Shown: positions 33,004 through 42,400, counted from the stretch's first letter. The stretch is DNA of 64,000 bases from Pseudomonas sp. R76 (GCF_009834565.1 NZ_CP019428.1:5084001-5148000); one strand, 5' to 3'. Notes: generated by a model from the sequence alone, not told the origin. Numbers and translations: made by a program.

Positions 33004-33153
33004 AAGACACTCCCATTAGATGTTGTTAGTTGAGCGAGCAAAAGGACTGCCGAACTCTAGCGACTCAAGCTGGCCGCCGCAACGCAGGGCGGATTTGATA
33101 CCATCGCTTCCCTATAGAGCGCTCAGCGCCACTGACCTGTAGGAACCGTCCTG

Positions 33154-33888
33154 ATGAACCAAGCCTTCGACGTCGTTGAACTCGCCACGACTTATGCCAA
33201 CAAATCCGCTCAGGACATTCTCAAGCTGGCGTTCAGCCAGTTCGGTGATGACCTGTGGATTTCCTTCAGCGGTGCCGAGGACGTGGTGCTGGTCGACATG
33301 GCCTGGAAGCTGAACAAGAACGTCAAGGTGTTCAGCCTAGACACCGGCCGCCTGCACCCGGAGACCTACCGGTTTATCGAGCAGGTGCGCGAGTTCTACA
33401 AGATCGACATCGAACTGATCTCGCCGGACCAGAGCAAGCTGGAGCCCTTCGTCAAGCAAAAGGGCCTGTTCAGTTTCTACAAGGACGGCCATGGCGAATG
33501 CTGCGGCGTGCGCAAGATCGAACCGCTGCGTCGCAAGCTGTCCGGCGTAAGTGCCTGGGCTACCGGCCAACGCCGTGACCAGAGCCCCGGCACCCGCAGC
33601 CAGGTGGCGGCGTTGGAAATCGATACGGCGTTCTCCACGCCGGAACGCACCCTGTACAAATTCAACCCGCTGGCGCAGATGACCAGCGAGGAAGTCTGGG
33701 GTTACATCCGCATGCTCGAGCTGCCGTATAACAGCCTGCATGAGCGCGGGTTTATCAGCATCGGCTGCGAGCCGTGCACCCGGCCTGTGTTGCCGAACCA
33801 GCATGAGCGTGAAGGCCGCTGGTGGTGGGAGGAAGCCACGCAGAAGGAATGTGGGCTGCATGCTGGGAATATCATCAGCAAGGCCTGA
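33154..33888 (+). CDS. cysH: Adenylyl-sulfate (APS) reductase
   Basis: The 244-residue protein reduces activated sulfate to sulfite with thioredoxin. The two Cys pairs Cys116-Cys117 (GECCGVRK) and Cys205-x2-Cys208 (GCEPCTR) ligate a 4Fe-4S cluster, which marks the APS-reductase type found in Pseudomonas rather than the cluster-free PAPS reductase of enterics. The catalytic Cys233 lies in the C-terminal KECGLH. The nucleotide site contains [14 protein letters not shown]. Confidence 0.96.
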   Translation: MNQAFDVVELATTYANKSAQDILKLAFSQFGDDLWISFSGAEDVVLVDMAWKLNKNVKVFSLDTGRLHPETYRFIEQVREFYKIDIELISPDQSKLEPFVKQKGLFSFYKDGHGECCGVRKIEPLRRKLSGVSAWATGQRRDQSPGTRSQVAALEIDTAFSTPERTLYKFNPLAQMTSEEVWGYIRMLELPYNSLHERGFISIGCEPCTRPVLPNQHEREGRWWWEEATQKECGLHAGNIISKA

Positions 33889-33904
33889 TCGCTGACACGG
33901 TAAA

Positions 33905-33998
33905 AATGTGGGAGCGGGCTTGCTCGCGAATGCGGTGTGTCAGTCAACTTATGTGGAGCTGACAGACCGTATTCGCGAGCAAGCCCGCTCCCACATTT
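33905..33998. repeat. REP pair (GTGGGAGCGGGCTTGCTCGC type)
   Basis: Long inverted pair whose arms extend through GAATGCGGT..ACCGTATTC, forming a cruciform-like palindrome after cysH. Confidence 0.9.
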
Positions 33999-34357
33999 TG
34001 ATTTGTGGGGGGCACAGATTTTGTACACACCTATGTAACTATCGGTGTCATTTATGTGTGCAATTCATATTTTTTCGCACCAAAACGTAACACCCCTCCT
34101 CGTGGGCTGTTTGCCTCTCCGATAGAGAACCTTCTCGTCCAAAAATAAATACCTGTTCAGACGGTCAATTTATATCGCTTTAAATTCAGCTAGTTATTTT
34201 ATTCATCAGTAAAAACGAAATTACCCACAGTTTTTATAGATCGAAAACTGGCACGCATGTGGCTTAAGGTGAATTACGCTTTGTATACAATAAATACAAA
34301 ACCTACATACACTTTGCCATCTGCAACGCTCGTGCAGATGCGCCGGAGCCTGCCGGA
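33999..34357. promoter_or_regulatory. AT-rich region upstream of the NCS1 transporter, with palindromic operator
   Basis: This is noticeably AT-rich compared with the rest of the window and holds no open frame that I trust. TTGTATACAA at 34281-34290 is a perfect palindrome fitting the FadR-type GntR pattern TNGTNNNACNA, 68 bp before the transporter start. A GntR regulator is not encoded next to it, so control would come from elsewhere. Confidence 0.55.
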
Positions 34358-35887
34358 ATGCGTACAAGCCTCTCGAATAACATCGCACTGGATCTGCCCT
34401 CCTCCGCCCTGAACCCCGAGGCGCCAAGCCCCGGCCCGCTGGTACTCAGCCCGCGCCTGCATAACAGAGACCTGGCGCCCACCAAGGTCGAAGGCCGACG
34501 TTGGGGCTGCTACAGCATCTTTGCGCTGTGGACCAATGACGTGCACAACATCGCTAATTATTCATTTGCCATCGGTTTGTATGCGCTGGGACTGGGCGGC
34601 TGGCAGATTTTGATGTCGCTGGGCATCGGTGCGGCGCTGGTGTACTTCTTCATGAACTTGTCGGGGTTTATGGGCCAGAAGACCGGCGTGCCTTTCCCGG
34701 TTATCAGCCGCATCAGTTTCGGCATTCACGGTGCACAACTTCCGGCGTTGATTCGCGCGGTGATAGCGATTGCCTGGTTTGGGATCCAGACCTACTTGGC
34801 TTCGGTGGTTTTTCGCGTGCTGTTGTCGGCGATTCACCCGGGCTTTGCCGACTATGACCACAACTCAATCCTCGGCCTGTCGACCCTCGGCTGGGCGTGT
34901 TTCGTGGCGATATGGTTTGTGCAACTGGTGATCCTGGCGTACGGCATGGAAATGGTGCGCCGCTATGAAGCATTCGCCGGGCCGGTGATCCTGGTGACGG
35001 TGGCGTCGCTGGCCGGCTGGATGTACTTCCAGGTTGGCGGCAATATTGCCTGGTCGATCCGCGAGCCGCTGAGTGGCGGCGAAATGTGGCGCAATATCTT
35101 TGCCGGTGGCGCGCTGTGGCTGACCATCTACGGCACGCTGATCCTCAATTTCTGCGACTTTGCTCGCTCCTCGCCCTGCCGCAAGACCATCCTGGTCGGT
35201 AATTTCTGGGGCTTGCCGGTGAACATCCTGGTGTTTGCCGCGATTACCGTGCTGCTGTGCGGCGGGCAATTCCAGCTCAATGGCCGGGTGATCGAAAGCC
35301 CGAACGAAATCATCGCGGCCATCCCCAATACCTTCTTCCTCGTGCTGGGCTGCCTGGCGTTCCTGATCGTCACCGTGGCGGTGAACATCATGGCCAACTT
35401 CGTCGCACCCGCGTTTGTGCTGAGTAACCTGGCGCCCAAGTACCTGAACTTTCGCCGCGCCGGATTGATCAGCGCCACCCTGGCGGTGCTGATCCTGCCG
35501 TGGAACCTCTACAACAGCCCGCTGGTGATTGTGTATTTCCTCTCCGGCCTGGGCGCACTGCTGGGGCCGCTGTACGGGGTGATCATGGTCGATTACTGGC
35601 TGATTCGTAAAAGCCAGGTGGATGTCCTGCAGCTGTATAGCGAAGACCCCAATGGCGTTTATTACTACAGCCGTGGGGTCAATCTACGCGCGGTCGCGGC
35701 GTTTATTCCTGCGGCGGTGATCGCGATTCTGTTGGCGCTGCTGCCCGGCTTTGCCAGCGTCGCACCGTTTTCCTGGCTGTTTGGCGCCGGTATTGCAGGG
35801 CTGTTGTACCTGTTGATCGCCAAGCGTCAGCCGTTCTACGCCGATATCAGCGGCGAAAGCATTGCAGTCGATAACGTCAGTCACTAA
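34358..35887 (+). CDS. NCS1 family nucleobase/hydantoin:cation symporter
   Basis: The 509-residue membrane protein has about twelve helices. The NCS1 signature begins NRDLAPTKVEGRRWGCYSIFALWTNDVHNIANYSFAIGL in helix 1, followed by GQKTGVPFPVISRISFGIHGAQLPALIRA. NCS1 members import uracil, allantoin, cytosine or hydantoins with Na+ or H+. The racemase gene immediately downstream favours a hydantoin or allantoin substrate. That assignment is inference from context. Confidence 0.9.
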   Translation: MRTSLSNNIALDLPSSALNPEAPSPGPLVLSPRLHNRDLAPTKVEGRRWGCYSIFALWTNDVHNIANYSFAIGLYALGLGGWQILMSLGIGAALVYFFMNLSGFMGQKTGVPFPVISRISFGIHGAQLPALIRAVIAIAWFGIQTYLASVVFRVLLSAIHPGFADYDHNSILGLSTLGWACFVAIWFVQLVILAYGMEMVRRYEAFAGPVILVTVASLAGWMYFQVGGNIAWSIREPLSGGEMWRNIFAGGALWLTIYGTLILNFCDFARSSPCRKTILVGNFWGLPVNILVFAAITVLLCGGQFQLNGRVIESPNEIIAAIPNTFFLVLGCLAFLIVTVAVNIMANFVAPAFVLSNLAPKYLNFRRAGLISATLAVLILPWNLYNSPLVIVYFLSGLGALLGPLYGVIMVDYWLIRKSQVDVLQLYSEDPNGVYYYSRGVNLRAVAAFIPAAVIAILLALLPGFASVAPFSWLFGAGIAGLLYLLIAKRQPFYADISGESIAVDNVSH

Positions 35888-35900
35888 CCAAGGACATTCC

Positions 35901-36620
35901 ATGCGTATCCTCGTGGTCAACGTCAACACCACCGAATCCATCACCGAAACCATCGCCCAACAGGCGCGGGCCGTGGCCGCGCCCGGCACCGAGATCGTCG
36001 GGCTCACCCCGTACTTTGGCGCCGAGTCGGTGGAGGGCAATTTTGAGAGCTACCTGGCGGCCATTGCGGTGATGGACCGAGTGATGGCTTACGACCAGCC
36101 GTTTGATGCGGTGATCCAGGCTGGTTATGGCGAGCATGGCCGTGAAGGCTTGCAGGAACTGTTGAACGTGCCGGTAGTGGACATTACCGAAGCGGCGGCC
36201 AGCACGGCGATGTTTTTGGGCCATGCCTATTCGGTGGTGACTACGCTGGACCGTACCGTGCCGTTGATCGAAGACCGGCTGAAACTTGCTGGCCTGTATC
36301 AGCGCTGTGCCTCGGTGCGCGCCAATGGCATGGCCGTGCTGGAGCTGGAAGAGGATCCGCTGGCCGCCATGGAAGCTATCGTGCGCCAGGCGGAACTGGC
36401 CATCCGCGAGGACAAGGCCGAGGTGATCTGCCTCGGCTGCGGCGGCATGGCCGGGCTGGATGAGCAGATTCGCCAGCGTACGGGTGTGCCGGTGGTGGAT
36501 GGGGTGACGGCGGCGGTGACGATTGCTGAGTCGCTGGTGCGGCTGGGGTTGTCGACGTCGAAGATCAGGACTTATGCGACGCCGCGGCCGAAGAAGGTTA
36601 TTGGCTGGCCTGGCAGGTAG
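35901..36620 (+). CDS. Hydantoin/allantoin racemase family protein (Asp/Glu racemase superfamily)
   Basis: The protein has 239 residues and a racemase fold with two half-sites. NVNTTESITETIA binds the substrate, VIQAGYGEHGREGL takes the place of the usual first cysteine region, and VICLGCGGMAGLDEQI carries the second catalytic cysteine. In hydantoin racemases the first motif usually has a cysteine; here AGYGEHG replaces it, so catalysis may be one-base or the substrate different. It is 13 bp after the transporter gene with AAGGA before the ATG. Name by similarity only. Confidence 0.82.
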   Translation: MRILVVNVNTTESITETIAQQARAVAAPGTEIVGLTPYFGAESVEGNFESYLAAIAVMDRVMAYDQPFDAVIQAGYGEHGREGLQELLNVPVVDITEAAASTAMFLGHAYSVVTTLDRTVPLIEDRLKLAGLYQRCASVRANGMAVLELEEDPLAAMEAIVRQAELAIREDKAEVICLGCGGMAGLDEQIRQRTGVPVVDGVTAAVTIAESLVRLGLSTSKIRTYATPRPKKVIGWPGR

Positions 36621-36623
36621 ACC

Positions 36624-36747
36624 GAGGCGCCTGCATCGCGGGCAAGCCCGCTCCCACAGTAGATCGCATTTTCCTGTGGGGGCTGGATTCAGGCTCAAAA
36701 TGCATTTTCCTGTGGGAGCTGGCTTGCCTGCGATGGCCGCGCCTCGG
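36624..36747. repeat. Complex REP cluster
   Basis: Three REP cores lie together: one GCGGGCAAGCCCGC arm, one degenerate GTGGGGGCTGGATT copy, and one GTGGGAGCTGGCTTGCC arm. The degenerate and intact copies share the preceding GCATTTTCCT, suggesting a local duplication. Confidence 0.85.
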
Positions 36748-36748
36748 T

Positions 36749-37684
36749 CTACAGCCGTGCCTGAACCGCGCTGAATCGCTGGCCCCACCGCTGCTCGGCA
36801 AACTGCTCGATGATGAAATCCACAAACGCCCGGGTTTTGCCGGGCAGTAGTTTGTGTTCGGCGTAGTAGATAGAGATGTTGCCATCATCGACGTACCACT
36901 CCGGCAACACCCGCACTACCGCGCCACTGTCGAGAAACGGCAGCGCCATCGGCATGCTCACCAGCGCAATACCCAGGCCTTGGGCGCTGGCGCAACAGGC
37001 GGCTTCGGAGTCGCTCATGGTCATGCCGGGCTTGAGCACCAACGGGCGTTGCTCACGCTCCGGGCCAGTAAGCTGCCAAGAGCGCACGCGGCCGGTTTGC
37101 GGAGAGCGGATCAGGATGCCCAGGCACCGCGATAAATCTTCGGGCGCCTGCACTGGCAGGCGTCGCGCCAGATAATCCGGCGCAGCCACCAGCACCCGGT
37201 GCGCCGGTGTCAGCTTGCGCGCTACCACCCCCGGCGGCAGTTCAAAACCACCGCCAATAGCCGCATCGAAGCCCTGGCCGATCAAGTCGACCTGGCGGTT
37301 ATCGAAATGCCAGTCCGGGCTGATATCCGGAAAGCGCCGCATAAACTCCCCCAGCAGCGGCACCATATAACGATTACCGAACACCGTGCCCATGCTGACC
37401 TTGAGCGTGCCCACCGGCCGCCCTTCGGCGCTGGCAAGGTTGGCCACGGCGTTCTGGATAGTCGTGAGGCTACCGCTGACTTCGTCGAGGAACAGCTTGC
37501 CGGCCTCGGTCAGGGTCAGCCGGCGGGTGCTGCGCTGGAACAGCCGCACACCCAGGCGCGCTTCCAGCTTGGCAACGCTTTTGCCTACCGCCGCCGGGGT
37601 CAGGCTGAGGTGCCGGGCTGCCTCGGCAAAGCTGCCGCCTTCGGCGCTGCGCACAAAGCATTCGATACTGCCAAAGCTTTCCAT
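36749..37684 (-). CDS. LysR family transcriptional regulator
   Basis: The 311-residue regulator has an N-terminal winged helix (FVRSAEGGSFAEAARHLSLTPAAVGKSVAKLEARLGVRLFQRSTRRLTLTEAG condensed in residues 9-65) and a periplasmic-binding-like effector domain. It belongs to the subgroup often found divergent from short-chain reductases, and that is the arrangement here: the SDR gene starts 106 bp away. The effector is unknown. Confidence 0.92.
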   Translation of the reverse strand: MESFGSIECFVRSAEGGSFAEAARHLSLTPAAVGKSVAKLEARLGVRLFQRSTRRLTLTEAGKLFLDEVSGSLTTIQNAVANLASAEGRPVGTLKVSMGTVFGNRYMVPLLGEFMRRFPDISPDWHFDNRQVDLIGQGFDAAIGGGFELPPGVVARKLTPAHRVLVAAPDYLARRLPVQAPEDLSRCLGILIRSPQTGRVRSWQLTGPEREQRPLVLKPGMTMSDSEAACCASAQGLGIALVSMPMALPFLDSGAVVRVLPEWYVDDGNISIYYAEHKLLPGKTRAFVDFIIEQFAEQRWGQRFSAVQARL

Positions 37685-37790
37685 ATCGCCCCACTCTAAA
37701 CTTTTGGTTTACACAGACTATAGCAATCACGGTCTACCGGGCTGGCGGGGTGAGGTCGATACTCGACTCATCAACTACCTGGAGATCGAC

Positions 37791-38537
37791 ATGACCACAC
37801 ACAACCTCATTGGCAAAGTTGCCTTGATTCAGGGCGGTTCCCGCGGTATTGGCGCCGCCATCGTCAAGCGCCTGGCCGCAGAAGGCGCAGCCGTCGCCTT
37901 TACCTACGTCAGCTCGGCGGCAAAAGCCGAAGAATTGCAAAACAGCGTGATCGACGCAGGCGGCAAAGCCTTGGCCATTCAAGCTGACAGCGCGGATGCC
38001 ACGGCGATTCGCAATGCGGTCAACGCCACCGTCGAAGCCTTTGGGCGCCTGGATATTCTGGTGAACAACGCCGGTGTATTGGCCATCGCACCGCTGGAAG
38101 ACTTCAAGCTGGAAGATTTTGACCAGACCTTGGCGATCAATGTGCGCAGCGTATTTATCGCCACCCAGGAAGCGGCCAAACATATGGGTAAAGGCGGCCG
38201 TGTGATCAACATCGGCAGCACCAATGCCGAGCGCATGCCGTTCGGCGGTGGTGGGCCGTATGCGATGAGCAAGGCAGCACTGGTGGGGTTGACCAAGGGT
38301 TTGGCGCGGGACCTGGGGCCACGAGGCATTACGATAAACAACGTGCAACCTGGGCCGGTGGACACTGACATGAACCCGGCGAACAGTGAATTTGCCGAGA
38401 CGTTGATTGGGTTGATGGCGGTGGGGCGTTATGGGCAGGTGGAGGAGATTGCGAGTTTTGTGGCGTATCTGGCGGGGCCTGAGGCTGGGTATATCACTGG
38501 TGCGAGCTTGACCATTGATGGTGGTTTCAGCGCCTGA
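37791..38537 (+). CDS. SDR family oxidoreductase
   Basis: The 248-residue classical short-chain dehydrogenase has the cofactor motif GGSRGIGAAIVKRLA, NNAG at the end of strand 4, catalytic Ser-Tyr-Lys in INIGST and PYAMSKAAL, and C-terminal GYITGASLTIDGGFSA. It is similar to 3-oxoacyl-ACP reductases, but the substrate is not evident. ATG 37791 has GGAG at 8 bases. It is probably controlled by the divergent LysR regulator. Confidence 0.92.
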   Translation: MTTHNLIGKVALIQGGSRGIGAAIVKRLAAEGAAVAFTYVSSAAKAEELQNSVIDAGGKALAIQADSADATAIRNAVNATVEAFGRLDILVNNAGVLAIAPLEDFKLEDFDQTLAINVRSVFIATQEAAKHMGKGGRVINIGSTNAERMPFGGGGPYAMSKAALVGLTKGLARDLGPRGITINNVQPGPVDTDMNPANSEFAETLIGLMAVGRYGQVEEIASFVAYLAGPEAGYITGASLTIDGGFSA

Positions 38538-38569
38538 TCGGAAAGGTCTTCAGAACACTGCGAAACCAA

Positions 38570-38665
38570 ATGTGGGAGCGGGCTTGCTCGCGAAGGCGGC
38601 GTGTCAGTCAATGAATACATCGACTGATGCACCGCTTTCGCAGGCAAGCCAGCTCCCACATTTTT
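38570..38665. repeat. Hybrid REP pair
   Basis: One arm is of the GCGGGCTTGCTCGCGAA type and the opposite arm of the CTTTCGCAGGCAAGCCAGC type, so the two families are combined in one inverted pair. It lies between the convergent SDR and HAD genes. Confidence 0.9.
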
Positions 38666-38677
38666 GACGCTGTATAT

Positions 38678-39367
38678 TCAGGGGAAAGGGGGTAGGCCGT
38701 AGGCGGCCAGGTCGAAGTCTGCGAGTTTGCGGATGATCTGGTCGGCATGCGCGTACTTGCCGTCGGCCATGGCTTCATCCGGCACGGCGATGGCGGTCAT
38801 GTGGGCGGCCTTCGCGGCGGTTACGCCGAACGGCGAATCTTCGAACACCAGGCAATCTTCTGGCGCCACGCCCAGGCGGCGGGCGGCGGTGAGGAAGATA
38901 TCCGGCGCAGGTTTGGCGGCGCCGACTTCCGGGTCATCAGCCGTCACGATGGTGCCGAACAGGCTAAACCATTCGCGGTGCAAGGTGGTCTTGTGGCCAA
39001 ACGAGTTGCGCGACGAACTGGTGCCCACCGCGATTGGAATGTTGTGCGCCTTCAAGTGCCGCACCAGCGCTTCGGCGCCGGGCATGCCCAGGGCCTTGGG
39101 GAACCGCTCGCTCATCAGCGGTTCACGAATTTCCAGAAATTCAGCCGGTGTAATCGGCAAGTCCAGTGCCTTGACCACATAGTCCGCCAGGTCCTGGGCG
39201 CCACGGCCGATGATGTGTTGCTTGATGCCCCAGTCATAAGTGCGGCCGTAACGTTCGGCGATGATCTGCGTGACTTCGGTGTAGATGCCTTCAGTGTCCA
39301 GCAACAAGCCGTCCATATCGAAAATCACGGCCTTGATTGGACCGACTGCAGTACGCGGTGCATTCAT
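38678..39367 (-). CDS. HAD family hydrolase (phosphatase/phosphoglucomutase-like)
   Basis: The 229-residue protein has HAD motifs I FDMDGLLLDTEG, II GTSSSRNSF, III Lys in GAAKPAPDIF and IV FEDSPFGVTAAKAA. The cap is helical (subclass IA), as in pseudouridine-5'-monophosphatase and beta-phosphoglucomutase-like enzymes. The substrate cannot be assigned. A GTG three bases upstream also opens the frame; the ATG is preferred. Confidence 0.9.
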   Translation of the reverse strand: MNAPRTAVGPIKAVIFDMDGLLLDTEGIYTEVTQIIAERYGRTYDWGIKQHIIGRGAQDLADYVVKALDLPITPAEFLEIREPLMSERFPKALGMPGAEALVRHLKAHNIPIAVGTSSSRNSFGHKTTLHREWFSLFGTIVTADDPEVGAAKPAPDIFLTAARRLGVAPEDCLVFEDSPFGVTAAKAAHMTAIAVPDEAMADGKYAHADQIIRKLADFDLAAYGLPPFP

Positions 39368-39679
39368 CACAACAGAACCTTGGGAGAAGGACTAAAAGGA
39401 TTCAGCACAATAGCGGCCCAGGTTGCCTGCAAGCAACCTTTGCGGCTCGGTATTGATAACCACACTGATCAACTACGCCAAGGCAGTTGTGGGCAAACGC
39501 ACGCGTCGTAACGTTTGCGAAGTAAGGCTTACATGCAGCAACAGCTTCGATCAGCTGGCCTCGGGAGACAGGCTAACGTTGGAAGGCACCCGGCTTAGTG
39601 TATTTGCAAAAAAGGCCGTAAAAACTTGTTAAAGCCTTATCAAAAAATAAGCCTTAAATAAGGCTTAAGCAGGAAAAAC
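39368..39679. promoter_or_regulatory. Intergenic region with inverted-repeat operator of the XRE gene
   Basis: No credible gene is seen. Just before the XRE gene, TAAGCCTTA-AA-TAAGGCTTA (39648-39667) is a perfect 9-bp inverted repeat, and a further half site AAGCCTTAT lies at about 39632-39640. It ends 12 bp before the ATG, the usual place for an autoregulatory operator. I looked here for a toxin partner and could not identify one. Confidence 0.7.
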
Positions 39680-40006
39680 ATGATCAGTGCGTCCCCCCAC
39701 ATACAAGTCATCAATGACCTGGAAGGCAAGCCTGCGTTTGTGGTTATCCCTTACGGGCAATACCTCGCACAGCAAGGCAGAAACCACCTTATTCCGTATC
39801 AAGTCGTCAGCCTGATTATCGATGGGGTCAGCCCCATCCGCGCCTGGCGCGAGCACCTGAACTTGACCCAGATAGAAGTCGCCAACCGCCTGGGAATTTC
39901 ACAATCCGCTTTCGCCCAACAGGAAGCGGTGAACAAACCTCGCCGGGCAACGCGGGAAAAGATAGCCAAGGCGTTTGGCATTAAGGCCACTCAACTGGAG
40001 CTATAG
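39680..40006 (+). CDS. XRE family protein with Phd-like N-terminus (orphan antitoxin-like)
   Basis: The protein has 108 residues. The first 40 (IQVINDLEGKPAFVVIPYGQYLA) resemble the Phd/YefM-like antitoxin fold. The C-terminal part is a helix-turn-helix (HLNLTQIEVANRLGISQSAFAQQEAVNKPRRATREKIAKAFGI). Such proteins are typically paired with RelE-type toxins. None is recognisable on either side, so it may be a stand-alone regulator or the survivor of a lost pair. The operator in front suggests self-repression. Confidence 0.82.
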   Translation: MISASPHIQVINDLEGKPAFVVIPYGQYLAQQGRNHLIPYQVVSLIIDGVSPIRAWREHLNLTQIEVANRLGISQSAFAQQEAVNKPRRATREKIAKAFGIKATQLEL

Positions 40007-40111
40007 CGTTACTCAGGAAAATCCGCGCCCTCATTTACCTCAGCCACACGTTAAAATCAGCTGGAACACCACGGCGCCTGAAGCCGGCCAACCTTAAAAG
40101 CGAACCCACAC

Positions 40112-40468
40112 ATGCTCTATCGCGTCGCCGCCGACAGCCTGGTGCTGTTTCACCTGTGTTTCATCCTGTTCGTGCTGTTCGGCGGGCTGCTGGCGCTCAA
40201 ATGGCGGCCGGTCATGTGGCTGCACCTGCCCGCTGCAGCCTGGGGTATGGCCGTGGAAGTGTTCCACCTGCCCTGCCCGCTGACCCAATGGGAAAACCTG
40301 CTACGCCACCTCGCCGGGCAGGACGGTTATGGCGGTGGGTTTATCGAGCATTACATCCTCACGCTGATCTACCCGGCCGGGCTGACCCCAAACATTCAAT
40401 TGGTGCTCGGGGCGCTGGTGTTGCTGATCAATCTCGCGGTGTATGTACGCCTGATCAGACGGGCGTAG
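40112..40468 (+). CDS. DUF2784 family small membrane protein
   Basis: The 118-residue protein has three to four hydrophobic helices (FHLCFILFVLFGGLLAL, HLPAAAWGMAVEVF, LVLGALVLLINLAVYV) and the WENLLRHLAGQDGYGGGFIEHYI segment that typifies DUF2784. Function is unknown. Its 3' end overlaps that of the convergent epimerase-like gene by 14 bp. Confidence 0.88.
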   Translation: MLYRVAADSLVLFHLCFILFVLFGGLLALKWRPVMWLHLPAAAWGMAVEVFHLPCPLTQWENLLRHLAGQDGYGGGFIEHYILTLIYPAGLTPNIQLVLGALVLLINLAVYVRLIRRA

Positions 40469-41423
40469 GCAGGCAGCCAAGGTCGAGCAATGTGGCTTCC
40501 ACCGCTTGTTCCAGCGGCGTGTGCGGTTCCCGCCCCAACGTCGCAACCAGTCGACTGTTATCGAGTAACAGCGGTGTTTGCCACAGGTAACGCATCTCCT
40601 GCATCTCGCGGATGGTGACGACAAAGGGCGCCATTAATTTCATCAACCACCACGGGAAGCGACCTACGCGGGGTTGATGGCCCGTCTTACGCAGTACCAC
40701 ACGCTGGATCGCCTGGGTCATCTGCCTGCCATCGGTGTCCACGTGCCCCGCCATATGAAAGCGCGCGAACGCATCAAGGCTTGCCCGCCGCTCAATCAAC
40801 TCGAGCATAGTGCGCGCCACATCCGGCAGGTACGCCCATTGATGTGCCACACCGGGAACGCCCGGATAACTCACGGCGCTTACCGGCTTGCCGGGCTTGA
40901 CCAGCCCTTGGGCAAACCAGTTGTTAGCCACCCGCGCACCGAAAAAGTCCCCGGCGCGCACGATCAACACCCGCGCGCCCTGGCGGGAAGCCGCCTCTAA
41001 CCGCTGCTCCAGCTGCACGCGGATCGCGCCTTTGCGGGTTTGCGGGTGCTGCGGCGAGTCTTCGTGCAAAACGGGAAAGGCGTCCGGCCCGAAGTTGTAG
41101 ACCGTACCGGGCAACACGATGGTCGCCCCCTCGGCGATGGCCGCCGTAATGCTGTTGTCGATCATCGGCAATACCAGCTCAGCCCAGTTGCGATAACCCG
41201 GCGGGTTGACCGCATGCACGATCACCGCGCAACCACGGGCAGCAGAGAGCACGTCTTGACGATTGAGCGCGTCGCCCTTAATCCAGGACAAGGTCGAGTT
41301 CTCACGCCGGGCCTTGTCCACATCCCGGGTCAACGCACAGACCTCCCATCCCGACGCGCTCATCTGCCGCGCCACTTCGCCACCAATCCCGCCCGTTGCA
41401 CCCAATACCAGAACCTTGCCCAT
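40455..41423 (-). CDS. NAD-dependent epimerase/dehydratase family protein
   Basis: The 322-residue extended SDR-type protein starts with VLVLGATGGIGGEVARQ (Rossmann glycine motif) and contains HAVNPPGYRNW and PGTVYNFGPDAFP around the active site. Atypical SDRs of this class reduce or epimerise sugar- or quinone-like substrates; the substrate here is unknown. A LysR regulator is divergent across 92 bp and probably controls it. Confidence 0.85.
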   Translation of the reverse strand: MGKVLVLGATGGIGGEVARQMSASGWEVCALTRDVDKARRENSTLSWIKGDALNRQDVLSAARGCAVIVHAVNPPGYRNWAELVLPMIDNSITAAIAEGATIVLPGTVYNFGPDAFPVLHEDSPQHPQTRKGAIRVQLEQRLEAASRQGARVLIVRAGDFFGARVANNWFAQGLVKPGKPVSAVSYPGVPGVAHQWAYLPDVARTMLELIERRASLDAFARFHMAGHVDTDGRQMTQAIQRVVLRKTGHQPRVGRFPWWLMKLMAPFVVTIREMQEMRYLWQTPLLLDNSRLVATLGREPHTPLEQAVEATLLDLGCLPTPV

Positions 41424-41515
41424 GACCTTCTCCTACTGTGTTGGTGAAGCCATTTTGTGGGCGGCATCGCTATAGATAAATTGCCGAAGAGCATCCAGCC
41501 GCTATACATTTATGC

Positions 41516-42400
41516 ATGGCAACGAATATTGGTTGGGAGCTTTACCGGTCATTCCTCGGCGTACTCAAGGAAGGCTCGTTGTCGGGGGCCGCACGGCAGC
41601 TCGGCATCACACAGCCCACGGTCGGCCGGCACATTGCTGCGCTGGAAACGGCGCTGGGCGTGGTGCTGTTCACCCGCTCGCCTACCGGGCTGTTGCCCAC
41701 TGCCGTCGCCCATACGTTGCGCGCCCACGCCGAAACCATGGAACGCACCGCCGCCGCCCTCGAACGCGCGGCGTCCTCACAGGGCGATGAAGTGCGCGGC
41801 GTGGTGCGGGTCTCCGCCAGTGAAGTGGTCGGCGTGGAGGTGTTGCCGCCGATCATCACCGAACTGCGCCGCCAGCACCCGCACCTGCGCGTTGAATTGA
41901 TCCTGACCAACCGCCTGATCGACCTGCTGCAACTGGAAGCCGACATCGCCGTGCGCATGGTGCGCCCCAGCCAGGAGCAACTGCTGGCGCGACGCGTGGG
42001 CTTGATTGAAGTGGGCCTGCATGCCCATGACGACTACCTGCAAGCACACGGCACCCCACGTCAAATGCAGGACTTGGTCAGCCACTCAGTGATCGGCTTC
42101 GACCAGGAAAACGCGTTTATCCGCAGCCTGGCCATCAAGGGCTTTGAACGCAGCGCCTTTGCCCTCAGCAGCGACAGCGACTTGGCGCAATTGGCGCTGA
42201 TCCGCGCGGGTGCCGGTATCGGCGGCTGCCAGGTGCAACTGGCCAAGCAGGACCCGCGCCTGCGGCGGGTGCTGCCTGAAGGTTTCGCGTTCAAGATGGA
42301 CACCTGGGTGACCATGCACGAAGACCTGCGCAACAGCCCGCGCTGCCGGGTGACCTTTGATGCGCTGGTCGCGGGTTTGCAGCGTTACGTACAGGCTTGA
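41516..42400 (+). CDS. LysR family transcriptional regulator
   Basis: This 294-residue regulator has the helix-turn-helix FLGVLKEGSLSGAARQLGITQPTVGRHIAALETALGVVLF at about 14-52, and an effector domain with VRVSASEVVGVEVLPPII. It belongs to the short LysR subgroup acting on adjacent oxidoreductase genes; the divergent epimerase-like gene is the likely target. Two ATGs lie 4 bases apart; the in-frame one at 41516 is used. Confidence 0.92.
   Translation: MATNIGWELYRSFLGVLKEGSLSGAARQLGITQPTVGRHIAALETALGVVLFTRSPTGLLPTAVAHTLRAHAETMERTAAALERAASSQGDEVRGVVRVSASEVVGVEVLPPIITELRRQHPHLRVELILTNRLIDLLQLEADIAVRMVRPSQEQLLARRVGLIEVGLHAHDDYLQAHGTPRQMQDLVSHSVIGFDQENAFIRSLAIKGFERSAFALSSDSDLAQLALIRAGAGIGGCQVQLAKQDPRLRRVLPEGFAFKMDTWVTMHEDLRNSPRCRVTFDALVAGLQRYVQA

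Noticed and set aside
39423..39632. Toxin partner for the XRE antitoxin-like gene
   Set aside because: The 69-codon frame has no RelE/HigB features and no ribosome-binding site; it is more likely intergenic DNA.
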